Source of the DNA: Lachnospiraceae bacterium UBA7076 | Lineage (GTDB): Bacteria; Bacillota; Clostridia; Lachnospirales; Lachnospiraceae | Direction of reading: 5' to 3' | DNA length: 61,602 nucleotides | NCBI GenBank assembly: GCA_002493625.1 | Contig: DKZK01000014.1 | Location: 11,173 to 72,774 of the forward strand | Shown: in pieces, positions 25,835 through 34,225 of the stretch | Layout: each line of letters begins with the position of its first letter | Numbering within the stretch: position 1 is the first letter of the stretch | The notes under the pieces: generated by a model | Told to the model about the DNA's origin: nothing | The model's database searches: none | What the model saw: the letters and a program-made list of their open reading frames with translations, nothing else | Program-made: the position numbers and the translations under genes

Positions 25835-26029
25835 CTAAAAATCAAACAGCTTGTTAATATTTGCAAACAGCTCATAAACATACGGTATAATCCACGACAG
25901 GACTATAATAAGACCGGCAAGGCTGACAAGATAAGCCTGATCATCTCTGCCTGAATGCTTCAAAACCTGATTGAGCAATGAAACTATAATGCCTACTGCA
26001 CCTATCTTAAAAATAATTTCAATAGTCAT
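25835..26029 (-). CDS. spoIIIAC: Stage III sporulation protein AC
   Basis: A 64-residue protein with two membrane helices, related to SpoIIIAD: IEIIFKIGAVGIIVSLLNQ and the KHSGRDDQAYLVSLAG loop are diagnostic. GGAGG 5 bases before the ATG at 26029 gives the usual length; the frame goes on to 26050, overlapping spoIIIAB. Confidence 0.93.
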   Translation of the reverse strand: MTIEIIFKIGAVGIIVSLLNQVLKHSGRDDQAYLVSLAGLIIVLSWIIPYVYELFANINKLFDF

Positions 26030-26042
26030 ATATCCTCCAAAA

Positions 26043-26552
26043 CTATACAAGCATTATAACAATCATCAGTCCACCCAGCACGCCAAACACAACCGATATT
26101 CTCATATGGCTTACAAGCTCCTCATCAGCATGTTTCATTATTTTAGAAAGATTTTCTTTTTCAAGTTCAAGAGTCATATGCTGTGTCTGTATATCAAGAT
26201 ATCCGAACGCCTGTCCAAGAGATTTTAAAACAATGATATCTCCTGCCTTAAGCTTTGTATTTTCCTTAAGAAAGTCAAGGGAGGCGCACCAGCTTTCGTA
26301 AAAGGATTCCGGTTTTTGCTCATCATCCTCTATGGTAAGCTCATTTCCTATATTCTCAAGCCATTCCCGGAAGGGTTGTCCGCATTTTGCTGCCACCAAA
26401 AGACATGCCTCGCTTAAAACGGCATGTCTGTATGTTATTTCCCCCTCAAGATAGCTTATAATTCTTTGAAGCTCCCTTAAATGCGCCGTTCGCTTTTTCA
26501 TGTCAAAGGCAAATTTAAGTCCCATCATAAGACCGCCTGCGCCGATAAGCAC
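26043..26552 (-). CDS. spoIIIAB: Stage III sporulation protein AB
   Basis: Single N-terminal membrane helix followed by a helical soluble domain; structurally like type II secretion GspF. The LRELQRIISYLEGEITYRHAVLSEA motif region is typical. The start is uncertain: GTG at 26552 is 8 bases after the spoIIIAA stop with only a weak ribosome site (GCAGG). No in-frame ATG exists upstream, so coupling to spoIIIAA translation is likely. 169 aa is normal. Confidence 0.9.
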   Translation of the reverse strand: MLIGAGGLMMGLKFAFDMKKRTAHLRELQRIISYLEGEITYRHAVLSEACLLVAAKCGQPFREWLENIGNELTIEDDEQKPESFYESWCASLDFLKENTKLKAGDIIVLKSLGQAFGYLDIQTQHMTLELEKENLSKIMKHADEELVSHMRISVVFGVLGGLMIVIMLV

Positions 26553-26560
26553 ACAGCCTG

Positions 26561-27520
26561 CTAATTTGCAATAGAAAGCGAATGTATGTATAATTCATTA
26601 CCCCTCTCATCAAATATGTTTTCAACATTTCCGGCACCATTGCCCCCCAGAACGATGTACCTGTCAAATACCCGTTCATCTATCAGCTTCCTGAGGGCAG
26701 GTCTTGTTCTTATATCGTCCACGGAATCGCCGTGAATTGTAGCTAAGATTGCGCATCCGCAGTTTATAACATAGGATATTGCATCGATGTCCTCCCTGCT
26801 TCCTATTTCATCAACCGCTATTACCTTGGGATTCATGGATCTGAGCATCATAAGCATACCCTCCGCCTTGGGACACCCGTCTAAAATATCCGTCCGAAGT
26901 CCCACGTCATTCTGGGGGACACCCATATAACATGCGCCTATTTCCGAACGCTCATCGACAACACCCACGTTCATTCCCCTGGAGTAGCTGTTTCCGTCCG
27001 AAATGCATCTTACAATATCTCTGAGTAATGTTGTTTTTCCCTGCCCAGGAGGCGATATGATTAAAGTATGTAATACCCTGCCATCCCTGATTAAATACGG
27101 CAGTACATGTTCTGCGCATCCCTTTACCTGATGGGACACCCTTATGTTTATAAACGAAATATGTTTCACGTTCTTAACTCTCCCATTATCCAATACGACC
27201 TGACCTGCCAGGCCAACTCTGTGACCTCCCCGAACGGTAATAAATCCCTGTCTTACTTCATCCTCATAAGCGTATAGCGAATAATCGGACACGTAATCAA
27301 TCGTTGCTCTTATGTCTGCGCCTGTAACCCTGTATGCCCTCTTTCTGTCCTGCGTCATACCGCTGCATTCACACACAAAATATTCTCCATGAGAAAACAT
27401 AAGAATCAAAGGCTCATTTATACGGAGCCTAAGTTCAATGAGCTTTTCGTAATTTATATTTGACTGTTCGAGCAGACCTTTGATTTTTTGCGACAATAAT
27501 CTGCATATAGTATTCTTCAA
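26561..27520 (-). CDS. spoIIIAA: Stage III sporulation protein AA (ATPase)
   Basis: Mother-cell ATPase that powers the SpoIIIA channel; related to type II/IV secretion ATPases. Walker A SPPGQGKTTLLRDIVR, Walker B KVIAVDEIGS and a downstream ATIHGDS segment are present. Start is TTG at 27520 with GGGGTGA 4-5 bases upstream. 319 aa is normal. First gene of the spoIIIA operon, behind a sigma-E-like promoter. Confidence 0.95.
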   Translation of the reverse strand: MKNTICRLLSQKIKGLLEQSNINYEKLIELRLRINEPLILMFSHGEYFVCECSGMTQDRKRAYRVTGADIRATIDYVSDYSLYAYEDEVRQGFITVRGGHRVGLAGQVVLDNGRVKNVKHISFINIRVSHQVKGCAEHVLPYLIRDGRVLHTLIISPPGQGKTTLLRDIVRCISDGNSYSRGMNVGVVDERSEIGACYMGVPQNDVGLRTDILDGCPKAEGMLMMLRSMNPKVIAVDEIGSREDIDAISYVINCGCAILATIHGDSVDDIRTRPALRKLIDERVFDRYIVLGGNGAGNVENIFDERGNELYIHSLSIAN

Positions 27521-27539
27521 AGTCTCACCCCTTAATAGT

Positions 27540-27568
27540 ATTTATATGCCGGCGATATAAAAATATGA
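27540..27568 (-). promoter_or_regulatory. Sigma-E-like promoter of the spoIIIA operon
   Basis: On the minus strand TCATATTT (27568-27561) and CATATAAAT (27548-27540) lie 12 bases apart, close to the sigma-E pattern (KMATATT, 14 or so, CATACAMT). It is about 20 bases before the spoIIIAA start, and spoIIIA is a known sigma-E target in Bacillus and Clostridia. The match is partial in the -10. Confidence 0.45.
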
Positions 27569-27786
27569 ATGTTTTATGGTTTTAATATTGAAAAGATACT
27601 CCGCATTCAAAATACAATTTACACAAATATCGAATTGAGACTTCCCGAAATATTACATGATAAATGGCAATCGTAAATTTTAACATTTTCCTAAATATCA
27701 CATTAAAAAATAACAAATATCAGATTGTAAATATCACATGTATATGTCAGATTGAAAACATGGTAAACGTCAGATTGAAAAAATAG

Positions 27787-27815
27787 TTGAAAATTCATAC
27801 GGATTATAATAAAAT
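27787..27815 (+). promoter_or_regulatory. Sigma-A-type promoter of efp
   Basis: TTGAAA (27787-27792), 17-bp spacer, TAAAAT (27810-27815), giving a leader of about 80 bases before efp. It lies directly downstream of the three TCAGATTG repeats. Confidence 0.5.
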
Positions 27816-27904
27816 AAGTCCATATGTGATTTGATTGCAATATTATCGCTTTGGCGAAACCAAAATTTTAAATGCGGTAATGTTCAGATTTAAGGAGGAA
27901 AATT

Positions 27905-28462
27905 ATGATATCAGCAGGAGATTTTAGAAACGGTGTTACCATTGAGCTTGACGGTAACGTATATCAGATTATTGAATTTCAGCACGTAAAGCCCGGCAAG
28001 GGTGCCGCTTTCGTAAGAACAAAGCTTAAAAATATAAAGAACGGCGGTGTAGTTGAAAAAACCTTCCGTCCTACTGAAAAATGTCCAAAGGCGCATATTG
28101 ACAGAAAGGACATGCAGTACTTATATTCCGACGGCGAGCTTTTCCATTTCATGGATGTGGAGACTTACGACCAGATAGCATTAAATGCAGACGTAATCGG
28201 AGATTCCCTTAAGTTTGTCAAGGAAAATGAAATGTGTAAAATCAACTCCCACAACGGAAATGTATTTGCAGTTGAACCGCCTTTGTTTGTAGAGCTTCTC
28301 ATTACCGAGTGTGAGCCGGGCGTAAAGGGCGACACTGCCACCGGCGCTACAAAGCCTTGTACGGTTGAAACGGGAGCTACATTAAATGTGCCTCTCTTTG
28401 TCAATCAGGGTGACACTATCAAGATTGATACAAGAACAGGTGAATACCTTTCAAGAGCGTAG
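27905..28462 (+). CDS. efp: Elongation factor P
   Basis: Rescues ribosomes stalled on polyproline. KOW-like domain I with K32 in KPGKGAAF at the loop tip, then two OB domains ending with the family C-terminus VNQGDTIKIDTRTGEYLSR. 185 aa is normal. AAGGAGG 7 bases upstream supports the start. No modification enzyme (EpmA, EarP, YmfI) is adjacent, so the state of K32 is unknown. Stands alone between its promoter and a hairpin terminator. Confidence 0.97.
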   Translation: MISAGDFRNGVTIELDGNVYQIIEFQHVKPGKGAAFVRTKLKNIKNGGVVEKTFRPTEKCPKAHIDRKDMQYLYSDGELFHFMDVETYDQIALNADVIGDSLKFVKENEMCKINSHNGNVFAVEPPLFVELLITECEPGVKGDTATGATKPCTVETGATLNVPLFVNQGDTIKIDTRTGEYLSRA

Positions 28463-28519
28463 ATAAATACAGAATCTTTCCGGACGTTCAGAACCAACAA
28501 CGGATATGTAAACAAAACA

Positions 28520-28558
28520 AGAGGGTGTCGCACTAAGAATTTTAATGTGACACCCTCT
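28520..28558. terminator. Terminator of efp, likely bidirectional
   Basis: Arms 28520-28533 and 28547-28558 pair (AGAGGGTGTC core with one bulged base). T-rich DNA follows on both sides: TTTACTATTTT in the plus direction and TGTTTTGTTT in the minus direction, so it can also end transcripts of the GNAT gene. Confidence 0.8.
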
Positions 28559-28628
28559 TTACTATTTTGATGCCGTATCATATTTTTCAATCCATTCCTT
28601 AGCATTTCCGCAAGCATGCAATACAGCA

Positions 28629-29093
28629 TCATTCCATTTTAAGTGCCATTACATAAATTTGACATGGATTATTTTCATCCCATAATGTCGGAAGCACCTC
28701 AAATTCTTTGAACCCAACATTACAATAAAACAAATTGGTTTTATCATAGTCTTCATAAAATCCCATTTGAACAGTTTTAACCTGAAGGAAAGAATATCCC
28801 TTTTCTATGGCAATATTTTTCGCCGCCCTAATCAGCTCTTTCCCAATTCCATGCCTATGGTATTCTTTCAGGACACCCATTACAGCAACTTCTGCAGTAT
28901 CTTTTCCTGTTTCTTTTAAACATATAAATCCTATTTCTTTTTCTGCTTCTTTTGCAACAATAAATATCTGTTCCGCACAATCCTTAATATATTGTTCGCG
29001 TGATTCCGTAATTTCAAACCAATCCGTTAATGCTTCTAATATCGAACGTGCAATATGTCTTTTGGACTGCCTGTCTTTTATTTCCTCAATCAT
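28629..29093 (-). CDS. GNAT family N-acetyltransferase
   Basis: A 154-residue GCN5-like acetyltransferase: beta strand FIVAKEAEKEIGFICL, the acetyl-CoA loop EYHRHGIGKELI (Q/RxxGxG/A type) and a C-terminal YCNVGFKEFE. The ATG at 29093 has GAGG 6 bases upstream; the in-frame GTG at 29105 lies within that site. Substrate unknown. It is followed by a 28-codon open remnant in another frame and the shared terminator, and is 54 bases downstream of the ABC-2 permease gene. Confidence 0.88.
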   Translation of the reverse strand: MIEEIKDRQSKRHIARSILEALTDWFEITESREQYIKDCAEQIFIVAKEAEKEIGFICLKETGKDTAEVAVMGVLKEYHRHGIGKELIRAAKNIAIEKGYSFLQVKTVQMGFYEDYDKTNLFYCNVGFKEFEVLPTLWDENNPCQIYVMALKME

Positions 29094-29146
29094 TTTTATC
29101 CTCACATAAACCGTAGTTAAAAATCATCTTTATGCCGGCATCTGCC

Positions 29147-29944
29147 TCACGATCCCGTCCCGCTGTACTTCATTGCTCCGAACATCCAAAGCTTATAGCT
29201 GAGGTAAAAGAACGCAAGCCCAAATACCGGCGAAAGCCATGATAACAGCGGCACCGCATCAGGTCGCAGAATGACAAGGCTCGGATAGTATGCAATAAAT
29301 GCTATCGGCATCAGGAACGTGAATATAAAGCGGAATAAGGGGCTGAAAATCGTCACGGGATATTTCGCATAATCCTTGAATTTTAATGTCAAATCCAGAA
29401 TGTAAAACGAGTTGACTATCCAGAAACAGGTCGCAGCCGCAGCATTTTGCAGCGCTATCATAACGAGGGACGCCGTGACAAGGAACACGATTACCTTCAG
29501 CAGCATAAGCGGCGAAAATCCCAGCCCAAGCTTTATCCATGAATAAACAAGCGTGCCCACCCCAAATGCAAGCTGTCCCAAGCCCTTGACATCGAACACC
29601 TCCGACTGATAGTAGAAAAACAGGTTTATGGGACGGAAACAGTATTTGATGAAATCTCCGGAATAGACATAATTCCGCAAACTCCAGTTGTTGTCAAACA
29701 GACATTGCACAGGCGTAAGGGATATCAGCGAAAAACCATACAGAAACAGTATTTCGTAGTACCCCCAGCCGTCTATGGACGGGAAATTTTTAAATAATAT
29801 CCAAAAGCTCACAAAACCTGCGATATTCGTGAAAATCATCCCTATGGTTGAGATAATAAAATCTGCGCGGTAGCTCATTTTACTTTTCAGGTCCTGCGCA
29901 AGAATTTTTCGGTAAATTCGTAAATAAAAGCCGATTTTTTTCAT
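29147..29944 (-). CDS. ABC-2 type exporter permease (DUF990-like), second of pair
   Basis: A 265-aa membrane protein with about six hydrophobic segments, of the ABC-2 permease branch that occurs as adjacent gene pairs with one ATPase. GGAGG 6 bases before the ATG at 29944 decides the start; the frame reaches 30022 inside the neighbour. The gene begins 2 bases after the first permease gene. With its partner it should form the heterodimeric channel. Cargo is unknown; homologous systems have been linked to drug or viologen export. Confidence 0.85.
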   Translation of the reverse strand: MKKIGFYLRIYRKILAQDLKSKMSYRADFIISTIGMIFTNIAGFVSFWILFKNFPSIDGWGYYEILFLYGFSLISLTPVQCLFDNNWSLRNYVYSGDFIKYCFRPINLFFYYQSEVFDVKGLGQLAFGVGTLVYSWIKLGLGFSPLMLLKVIVFLVTASLVMIALQNAAAATCFWIVNSFYILDLTLKFKDYAKYPVTIFSPLFRFIFTFLMPIAFIAYYPSLVILRPDAVPLLSWLSPVFGLAFFYLSYKLWMFGAMKYSGTGS

Positions 29945-29946
29945 AG

Positions 29947-30732
29947 CTAACCTCCGTTCACGGTAATCTGCCGCAGGGATACACGCCAGAACAACCTGCT
30001 TATTATCGTCATAAATGCACACCAGAAAAGCTGTATTCCAAGAGTTTCAAGAACTTGTCCGGAATTTAAAAGCAGGGTCAGCGGTGCATTGTATATAGAC
30101 TGGAACGGCAGATAATACACAACCGTTTTCAGCGGCTCGGGAAAGAATGCAATAGGCACAGTCGCCCCCGACAATAGAAGCACAACCACCTGCTTCATAA
30201 TATTTACGCCCCATATGGATTCCGTGTACAGGCATATGGTTCCTACAATGAAGTCAACGGAGTAGTTTATCATTACCGCCATTACAACCGATACCGCAAA
30301 GTAAAGCATATTTATTCCCATCGGTATGGCTCCCTTTGTGACTGCGCACACAACAATAAAGGTCGGCAGAAATGTGAAGAAAAACTGTGTCACAAATGAT
30401 CCTGAGAACGACCAGAACAAATAGCGCCGATAGTCCATGGGCTTCAGCAAATCAAGGACTATTTTCCCCGTTTGGATATTTCTTCCTATCTCCCAGACCG
30501 TGTACATCTCCATAAAGTTAAACAATGCCGTTGCCAGCACAAGATAGATAAGCGTATCGGTAAAGGTCATTCCGTTCACAATTTCTGTGCCTGCTGACGC
30601 ATATATGGACTTCCAGAGAAAATATACAACGATAAGATACAACAGATTTCCCGCAACCATAATAAGCATCGAGAGCCTGAATTGCAGTGCCTCCAAAACG
30701 CCTGCGCGGGTAAGTGTCAGATAACGCTTCAT
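29947..30732 (-). CDS. ABC-2 type exporter permease, first of pair
   Basis: A 261-aa membrane protein with about six helices and the PFQSIYNAPLTLLL segment near the end typical of this permease branch. Its ATG overlaps the ATPase stop codon by 4 bases (ATGA), so ATPase and permease are translated in coupling. Forms the membrane channel together with the next gene. Confidence 0.85.
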   Translation of the reverse strand: MKRYLTLTRAGVLEALQFRLSMLIMVAGNLLYLIVVYFLWKSIYASAGTEIVNGMTFTDTLIYLVLATALFNFMEMYTVWEIGRNIQTGKIVLDLLKPMDYRRYLFWSFSGSFVTQFFFTFLPTFIVVCAVTKGAIPMGINMLYFAVSVVMAVMINYSVDFIVGTICLYTESIWGVNIMKQVVVLLLSGATVPIAFFPEPLKTVVYYLPFQSIYNAPLTLLLNSGQVLETLGIQLFWCAFMTIISRLFWRVSLRQITVNGG

Positions 30733-31724
30733 GCCGCTCCCTCCTCGTATATTTTCTTGATAACGTCCTCGGTGGAAATTTCCTCCAGCCGCATATCACG
30801 CACGTCAAGGGTTTTGATAAGACGGTTCAGCACATCCATTACCGTAGTCTTCTCCTCGTCCACCAGCACCGATACCCATTCGTCCTGTTCGGAAACCATG
30901 AAATCAGGCAGCTCCGCCCGGACGTTCTCTATGCTGTTTTCGCCGTCAACACGTATTTTCAGTGTCCTGTAGGAGCCGAAAAAGCTCTTTAAATGTTCTA
31001 TATCGTTATCGTAAAGCATTTTTCCCTTATCGATTATGACTATCCTGCGGCAGAGAGCGTCAACGTCGCCCATATCATGTGTGGTAAGGATAACGGTAGT
31101 ATTTTTTTCCTTGTTGAGCGCATGGATAAGCTCACGTATCTTCGCCTTCATTGACACGTCAAGTCCTATGGTTGGCTCGTCAAGAAACACAATTTTCGGG
31201 TCGTGAAGAAATGCCGCAAGAATATCGCTCAAGGTGCGCTGTCCAAGCGACATCTGACGAACAGGCTTATGAAGCAGCCCTTCAATATCCACAAGCTCCC
31301 GGTACATTTCCATCATACCGTTATATTCCGCATCGCCAACCCGGTAAATATCCTTCAGCAGCTTAAAGGACTCAATAAGCGGCAGCGACCACCAAAGCTG
31401 TGAACGCTGCCCGAATACAACGCCTATCTCCTGCGCATTTTTAGTGCGGTTGCGATACGGTTCATTTCCGTTCACAAGAATACCGCCTGATGTAGGCTCC
31501 AGCACTCCCGTCATCATCTTGATAGTTGTGGACTTTCCGGCGCCGTTGGGTCCCAGATAGCCCACGATCTCCCCCTGATTAATATCCATGGATATATTGT
31601 CCACAGCACGAACTATTTTGTAGTTTCGTGAAAACAGATCCATAATGCTGCCCTTTAATCCCTCGCGGCGGTTAAGCACCTTAAATTCCTTGGAAACATT
31701 TTGAATTTCTATTATTTTTGACAT
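30729..31724 (-). CDS. ABC-2 exporter ATP-binding protein
   Basis: A 331-aa ABC ATPase: Walker A GPNGAGKST, a WW-containing Q-loop region (GQRSQLWWSLPL) typical of the DUF990-linked ATPases, signature MSLGQRTLSD, Walker B KIVFLDEPTIGLD and switch His in LTTHDMGD. The C-terminal ~90 residues form a regulatory domain. Drives the two permeases downstream. Preceded by a 159-base gap after a C39-like protease gene; no regulator of its own is visible. Confidence 0.93.
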   Translation of the reverse strand: MSKIIEIQNVSKEFKVLNRREGLKGSIMDLFSRNYKIVRAVDNISMDINQGEIVGYLGPNGAGKSTTIKMMTGVLEPTSGGILVNGNEPYRNRTKNAQEIGVVFGQRSQLWWSLPLIESFKLLKDIYRVGDAEYNGMMEMYRELVDIEGLLHKPVRQMSLGQRTLSDILAAFLHDPKIVFLDEPTIGLDVSMKAKIRELIHALNKEKNTTVILTTHDMGDVDALCRRIVIIDKGKMLYDNDIEHLKSFFGSYRTLKIRVDGENSIENVRAELPDFMVSEQDEWVSVLVDEEKTTVMDVLNRLIKTLDVRDMRLEEISTEDVIKKIYEEGAA

Positions 31725-31883
31725 TTTTCTTCCCTTTCATCGCTAGTCATAAATCCGGTCCATCGAATATGTGTTCACAAATTTTATATAATATATCCTT
31801 AAAATGTCTTTTTGTCAATATTTTTCGAATAACCGTTCCAAATTGTAATGGCAAAATGTATTCTTTGTTATCAATGTCAGGGG

Positions 31884-32642
31884 TCATCTCACCCCGATAA
31901 CGCATATTGCATCGCTTCTTCCATCCCCAAAGCCTGCAACTGCATTATACAGAGTATCATAGGGCTTTCCCCTGTCATCGGAGCTGTTGTGGATATAATA
32001 TTTACCTGCATCAAAGGTAATACTTACCGTGTGTATCATACTTTCAATATGCCCCTTCTCATTGTAAGCGGTTAAAATATACGTGTTATGGCTTTCCTGC
32101 ATACTGCGAAGACTGCTCTCGTTAATATCCTCACCAACCAGCATATGGGAATTATATCCCTTATCACCTAAATATCTGAATATTGCCTTAGGCGAGGTTC
32201 CAAAGCACCCGTGAAGCACAATCCCATTACGCTCAAAATCCTTAAGCAAAACAGGGAAATCCACGGAGGGTACTCCATTACCTAAAAAGGTGATTGCATT
32301 ATATACCGCAATCACCTCGCAGCAGTTATCATCTGCCATCATTTTATTTCCGCCAAAAAACATCTTTCTAAGCAGAGCATTTGCGTATCCAAATTCAAAA
32401 TCTTTTAAATCCCTCTGCCTTTCCAAATAAGGGAAACCACTGTCCTTATCAAGAAGCTGACATTTTTTTTGTTTCCATAGCTCACTGTTATTTATGTAAT
32501 GTTCATCTGCTCTCTTTTTGCTTATGCCGGATTTCAAAAATTCTAATATATTTATCATTTTCCGGTCTGATATGTGCGCAATCAGCCGGTTTAAAATACC
32601 ATATCCCACTTTTAATTTTTCCCTTTGTTTTTCTTTTTTCAT
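31884..32642 (-). CDS. C39-like cysteine peptidase candidate, uncharacterised
   Basis: Not recognised as a named family. The C-terminal half has a papain-fold pattern: DDNCCEVIAVYNAI (possible nucleophile Cys and helix), GTSPKAIFRYL, and IHTVSITFDAGKYYIHNSS, where His and Asn/Asp follow as in C39-type double-glycine peptidases. There is no ABC transporter domain, signal peptide or membrane helix. The N-terminal ~100 residues are charged and helical. ATG at 32642 is preferred over TTG at 32651. It starts 27 bases after a gene for a one-TM protein with a Tyr/Asp/Trp-rich tail, so the two are probably co-expressed. Function unknown; peptidase activity is inference. Confidence 0.6.
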   Translation of the reverse strand: MKKEKQREKLKVGYGILNRLIAHISDRKMINILEFLKSGISKKRADEHYINNSELWKQKKCQLLDKDSGFPYLERQRDLKDFEFGYANALLRKMFFGGNKMMADDNCCEVIAVYNAITFLGNGVPSVDFPVLLKDFERNGIVLHGCFGTSPKAIFRYLGDKGYNSHMLVGEDINESSLRSMQESHNTYILTAYNEKGHIESMIHTVSITFDAGKYYIHNSSDDRGKPYDTLYNAVAGFGDGRSDAICVIGVR

Positions 32643-32668
32643 TACTCTCAATTTCGAATTATAATTAT

Positions 32669-33406
32669 TTACCAGTCTGAATCCCAGTCATCATAGCTGT
32701 CGTTCCAGTCATTCCCCCAGTCGTCGTCCCAATCATCATCCCAGTCGTTGTCCCAATCATCATTATTATTATAATTCCAGTCATAATAACCGGAATCCTG
32801 AAAATCCATTATATCATATGAATCATAGTATCCGCTGGATTCATAATAATCCGTATAATTATCAATCAGCTCATTGTCAACATAATCCGCATAGTACCAT
32901 GCGTCATTATAATAATCATAATAATAAAAGTCATCACCCTGACAATAATAATATGTATCATTATAAAGGTAATATCCTGAGCTTGGACCTTGCATACGTC
33001 TTAACATTACAAAAAATACCAGACAAACAATTATAATGACAGCCATGGTAGCAAAAACACAACCTACCATTATATGCCGGCTTATTGTTTTGTAATCAGG
33101 GGTATCCTGTGTCGGTGCATACCTTTGATAGGAATTTCCCTGATTTTGCTGTTCTATGCGCTCCTGCATTTTCATGTAAAGCTCATTTACCGCATATGCC
33201 TGATCATAGCCCTCGTATCTGACTGACCGTGTGCCGTCCGCCTTATTCTTATAAACAATAAACTTTCCGGTTTCTTTATCCTCATAAATTCCATATGCCT
33301 TTGCACCCCTGTAATCCGTCCCGATATAGGTACGCATATCGTCAAGGGGCAGGTTGTTATCCTCCGCCCACATTCTGAGCTCATCAATCGTTTTTGGATA
33401 TGCCAT
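32669..33406 (-). CDS. One-TM protein with Tyr/Asp/Trp-rich C-terminal tail, unknown function
   Basis: A 245-aa protein in three parts: a soluble N-terminal domain (residues 1-75, MAYPKTIDELRMWAEDNNLP start, with a GAKAYGIYEDKETGKFIVYKN beta-rich segment), a Gln-rich linker, one membrane helix (about 110-135), and a ~105-residue outside tail made almost only of Y, D, N, W and S, ending in repeated DDW triplets. GGGAGTGAG upstream of the ATG at 33406 decides the start; the frame reaches 33487. The N-terminal part may be a small conserved domain. No function can be named. Downstream by 27 bases is the C39-like gene. Confidence 0.8.
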   Translation of the reverse strand: MAYPKTIDELRMWAEDNNLPLDDMRTYIGTDYRGAKAYGIYEDKETGKFIVYKNKADGTRSVRYEGYDQAYAVNELYMKMQERIEQQNQGNSYQRYAPTQDTPDYKTISRHIMVGCVFATMAVIIIVCLVFFVMLRRMQGPSSGYYLYNDTYYYCQGDDFYYYDYYNDAWYYADYVDNELIDNYTDYYESSGYYDSYDIMDFQDSGYYDWNYNNNDDWDNDWDDDWDDDWGNDWNDSYDDWDSDW

Positions 33407-33512
33407 TCTTTTCTCACTCCCTTTGAACGACAACCCGTTCAAAATTTTCTTTAATTTTACAGGCTGACTTCTCACACATTTTATCATATAACCTTAATTT
33501 AAAAAAGGACAA

Positions 33513-33550
33513 AATAAAAGGTACTGCCACACTAAGCAGTACCTTTTATT
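33513..33550 (-). terminator. Terminator of the HD-domain gene
   Basis: Perfect 15-base arms (33513-33527 and 33536-33550) with an 8-base loop. On the minus strand a run TTTTGTCCTTTTTT follows. It starts 2 bases after the HD gene and separates it from the tail-protein/C39-like pair. Confidence 0.88.
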
Positions 33551-33552
33551 TC

Positions 33553-33999
33553 TTATGATGCTCGTCTTATTCCCATAAATTCCTTTATTGCGCAGTATTT
33601 ATCTGCAAGGCATACCAGTACAGCCTCCTTTGATTTTGGCAAATGCGTAATATTAAGCGGCCACATATGGCTGTAAATAATATTTTTTTCAACGGAAGAT
33701 AAGGGATACAGCAACATTGCATTTTTAAGCGCAGTTTCCGCATGCTTAAAACCATGTCTGTAAGCGCTTACCTCACCGCTCTTTGTATCATACAGAAAAT
33801 AATCATGCAGCATTGCGCCTCTTGCCAGCGCAGCTTCATTTATATTCATTCTCAGCTTCCTTGATATTTTATAGCTTGTTATGGCAACATTTCTGCTGTG
33901 GTCAAACCTTGTTGTAACACGATGCTGCTTAAAAGTTTTTAGTATTGATAAGTTTTTATCATTTTGCAAACTATCCAGCACATCATAAAATTTTTTCAC
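33553..33999 (-). CDS. HD-domain phosphohydrolase
   Basis: A 148-aa protein with an HD fold: first metal His in TRFDHSRNVA, HD pair in ARGAMLHDYF, and later His in RHGFKHAE and IYSHMWP. Such small HD proteins hydrolyse nucleotides or related phosphoesters; the substrate is not evident. Start is GTG at 33999 with GAGG 7 bases upstream. Monocistronic with a strong terminator. Confidence 0.85.
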   Translation of the reverse strand: MKKFYDVLDSLQNDKNLSILKTFKQHRVTTRFDHSRNVAITSYKISRKLRMNINEAALARGAMLHDYFLYDTKSGEVSAYRHGFKHAETALKNAMLLYPLSSVEKNIIYSHMWPLNITHLPKSKEAVLVCLADKYCAIKEFMGIRRAS

Positions 34000-34225
34000 G
34001 TTAAGTCCTCACTCTCATATCCATTAAACTGATACGATTATTATAACAGCAGCCTGTCCATTTTTCCATAGGAATTTTATTGAATTTTTCTCATAATATA
34101 ATTGTCAAATTTATAATTATATGGATAATTCTTACATTTTGTGGTAAAGTAATCTGTGGTAAATTTTTATTGTTTTGAACAAAGGCAGAAATGAAATGGC
34201 TGATGTTCAAAAAAGAGGACACATT

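Larger units (their letters stand above)
27521..27904. other. AT-rich intergenic region between spoIIIA and efp
   Basis: This 384-base divergent region holds the sigma-E-like spoIIIA promoter (left), three direct repeats TCAGATTG at 27720, 27747 and 27770 (a fourth partial TCAGATT at 27883), and an efp promoter (right). No coding sequence or structured RNA was recognised. Confidence 0.7.

Noticed and set aside
28405..28632. 75-codon minus-strand frame after the GNAT gene
   Set aside because: It overlaps the efp 3' end and terminator and has no ribosome site or recognisable pattern.
29147..31724. ABC-2 exporter trio as a recently acquired island
   Set aside because: Base use looks slightly more GC-rich by eye, but no mobility gene, repeat or attachment site borders it; composition was not computed.
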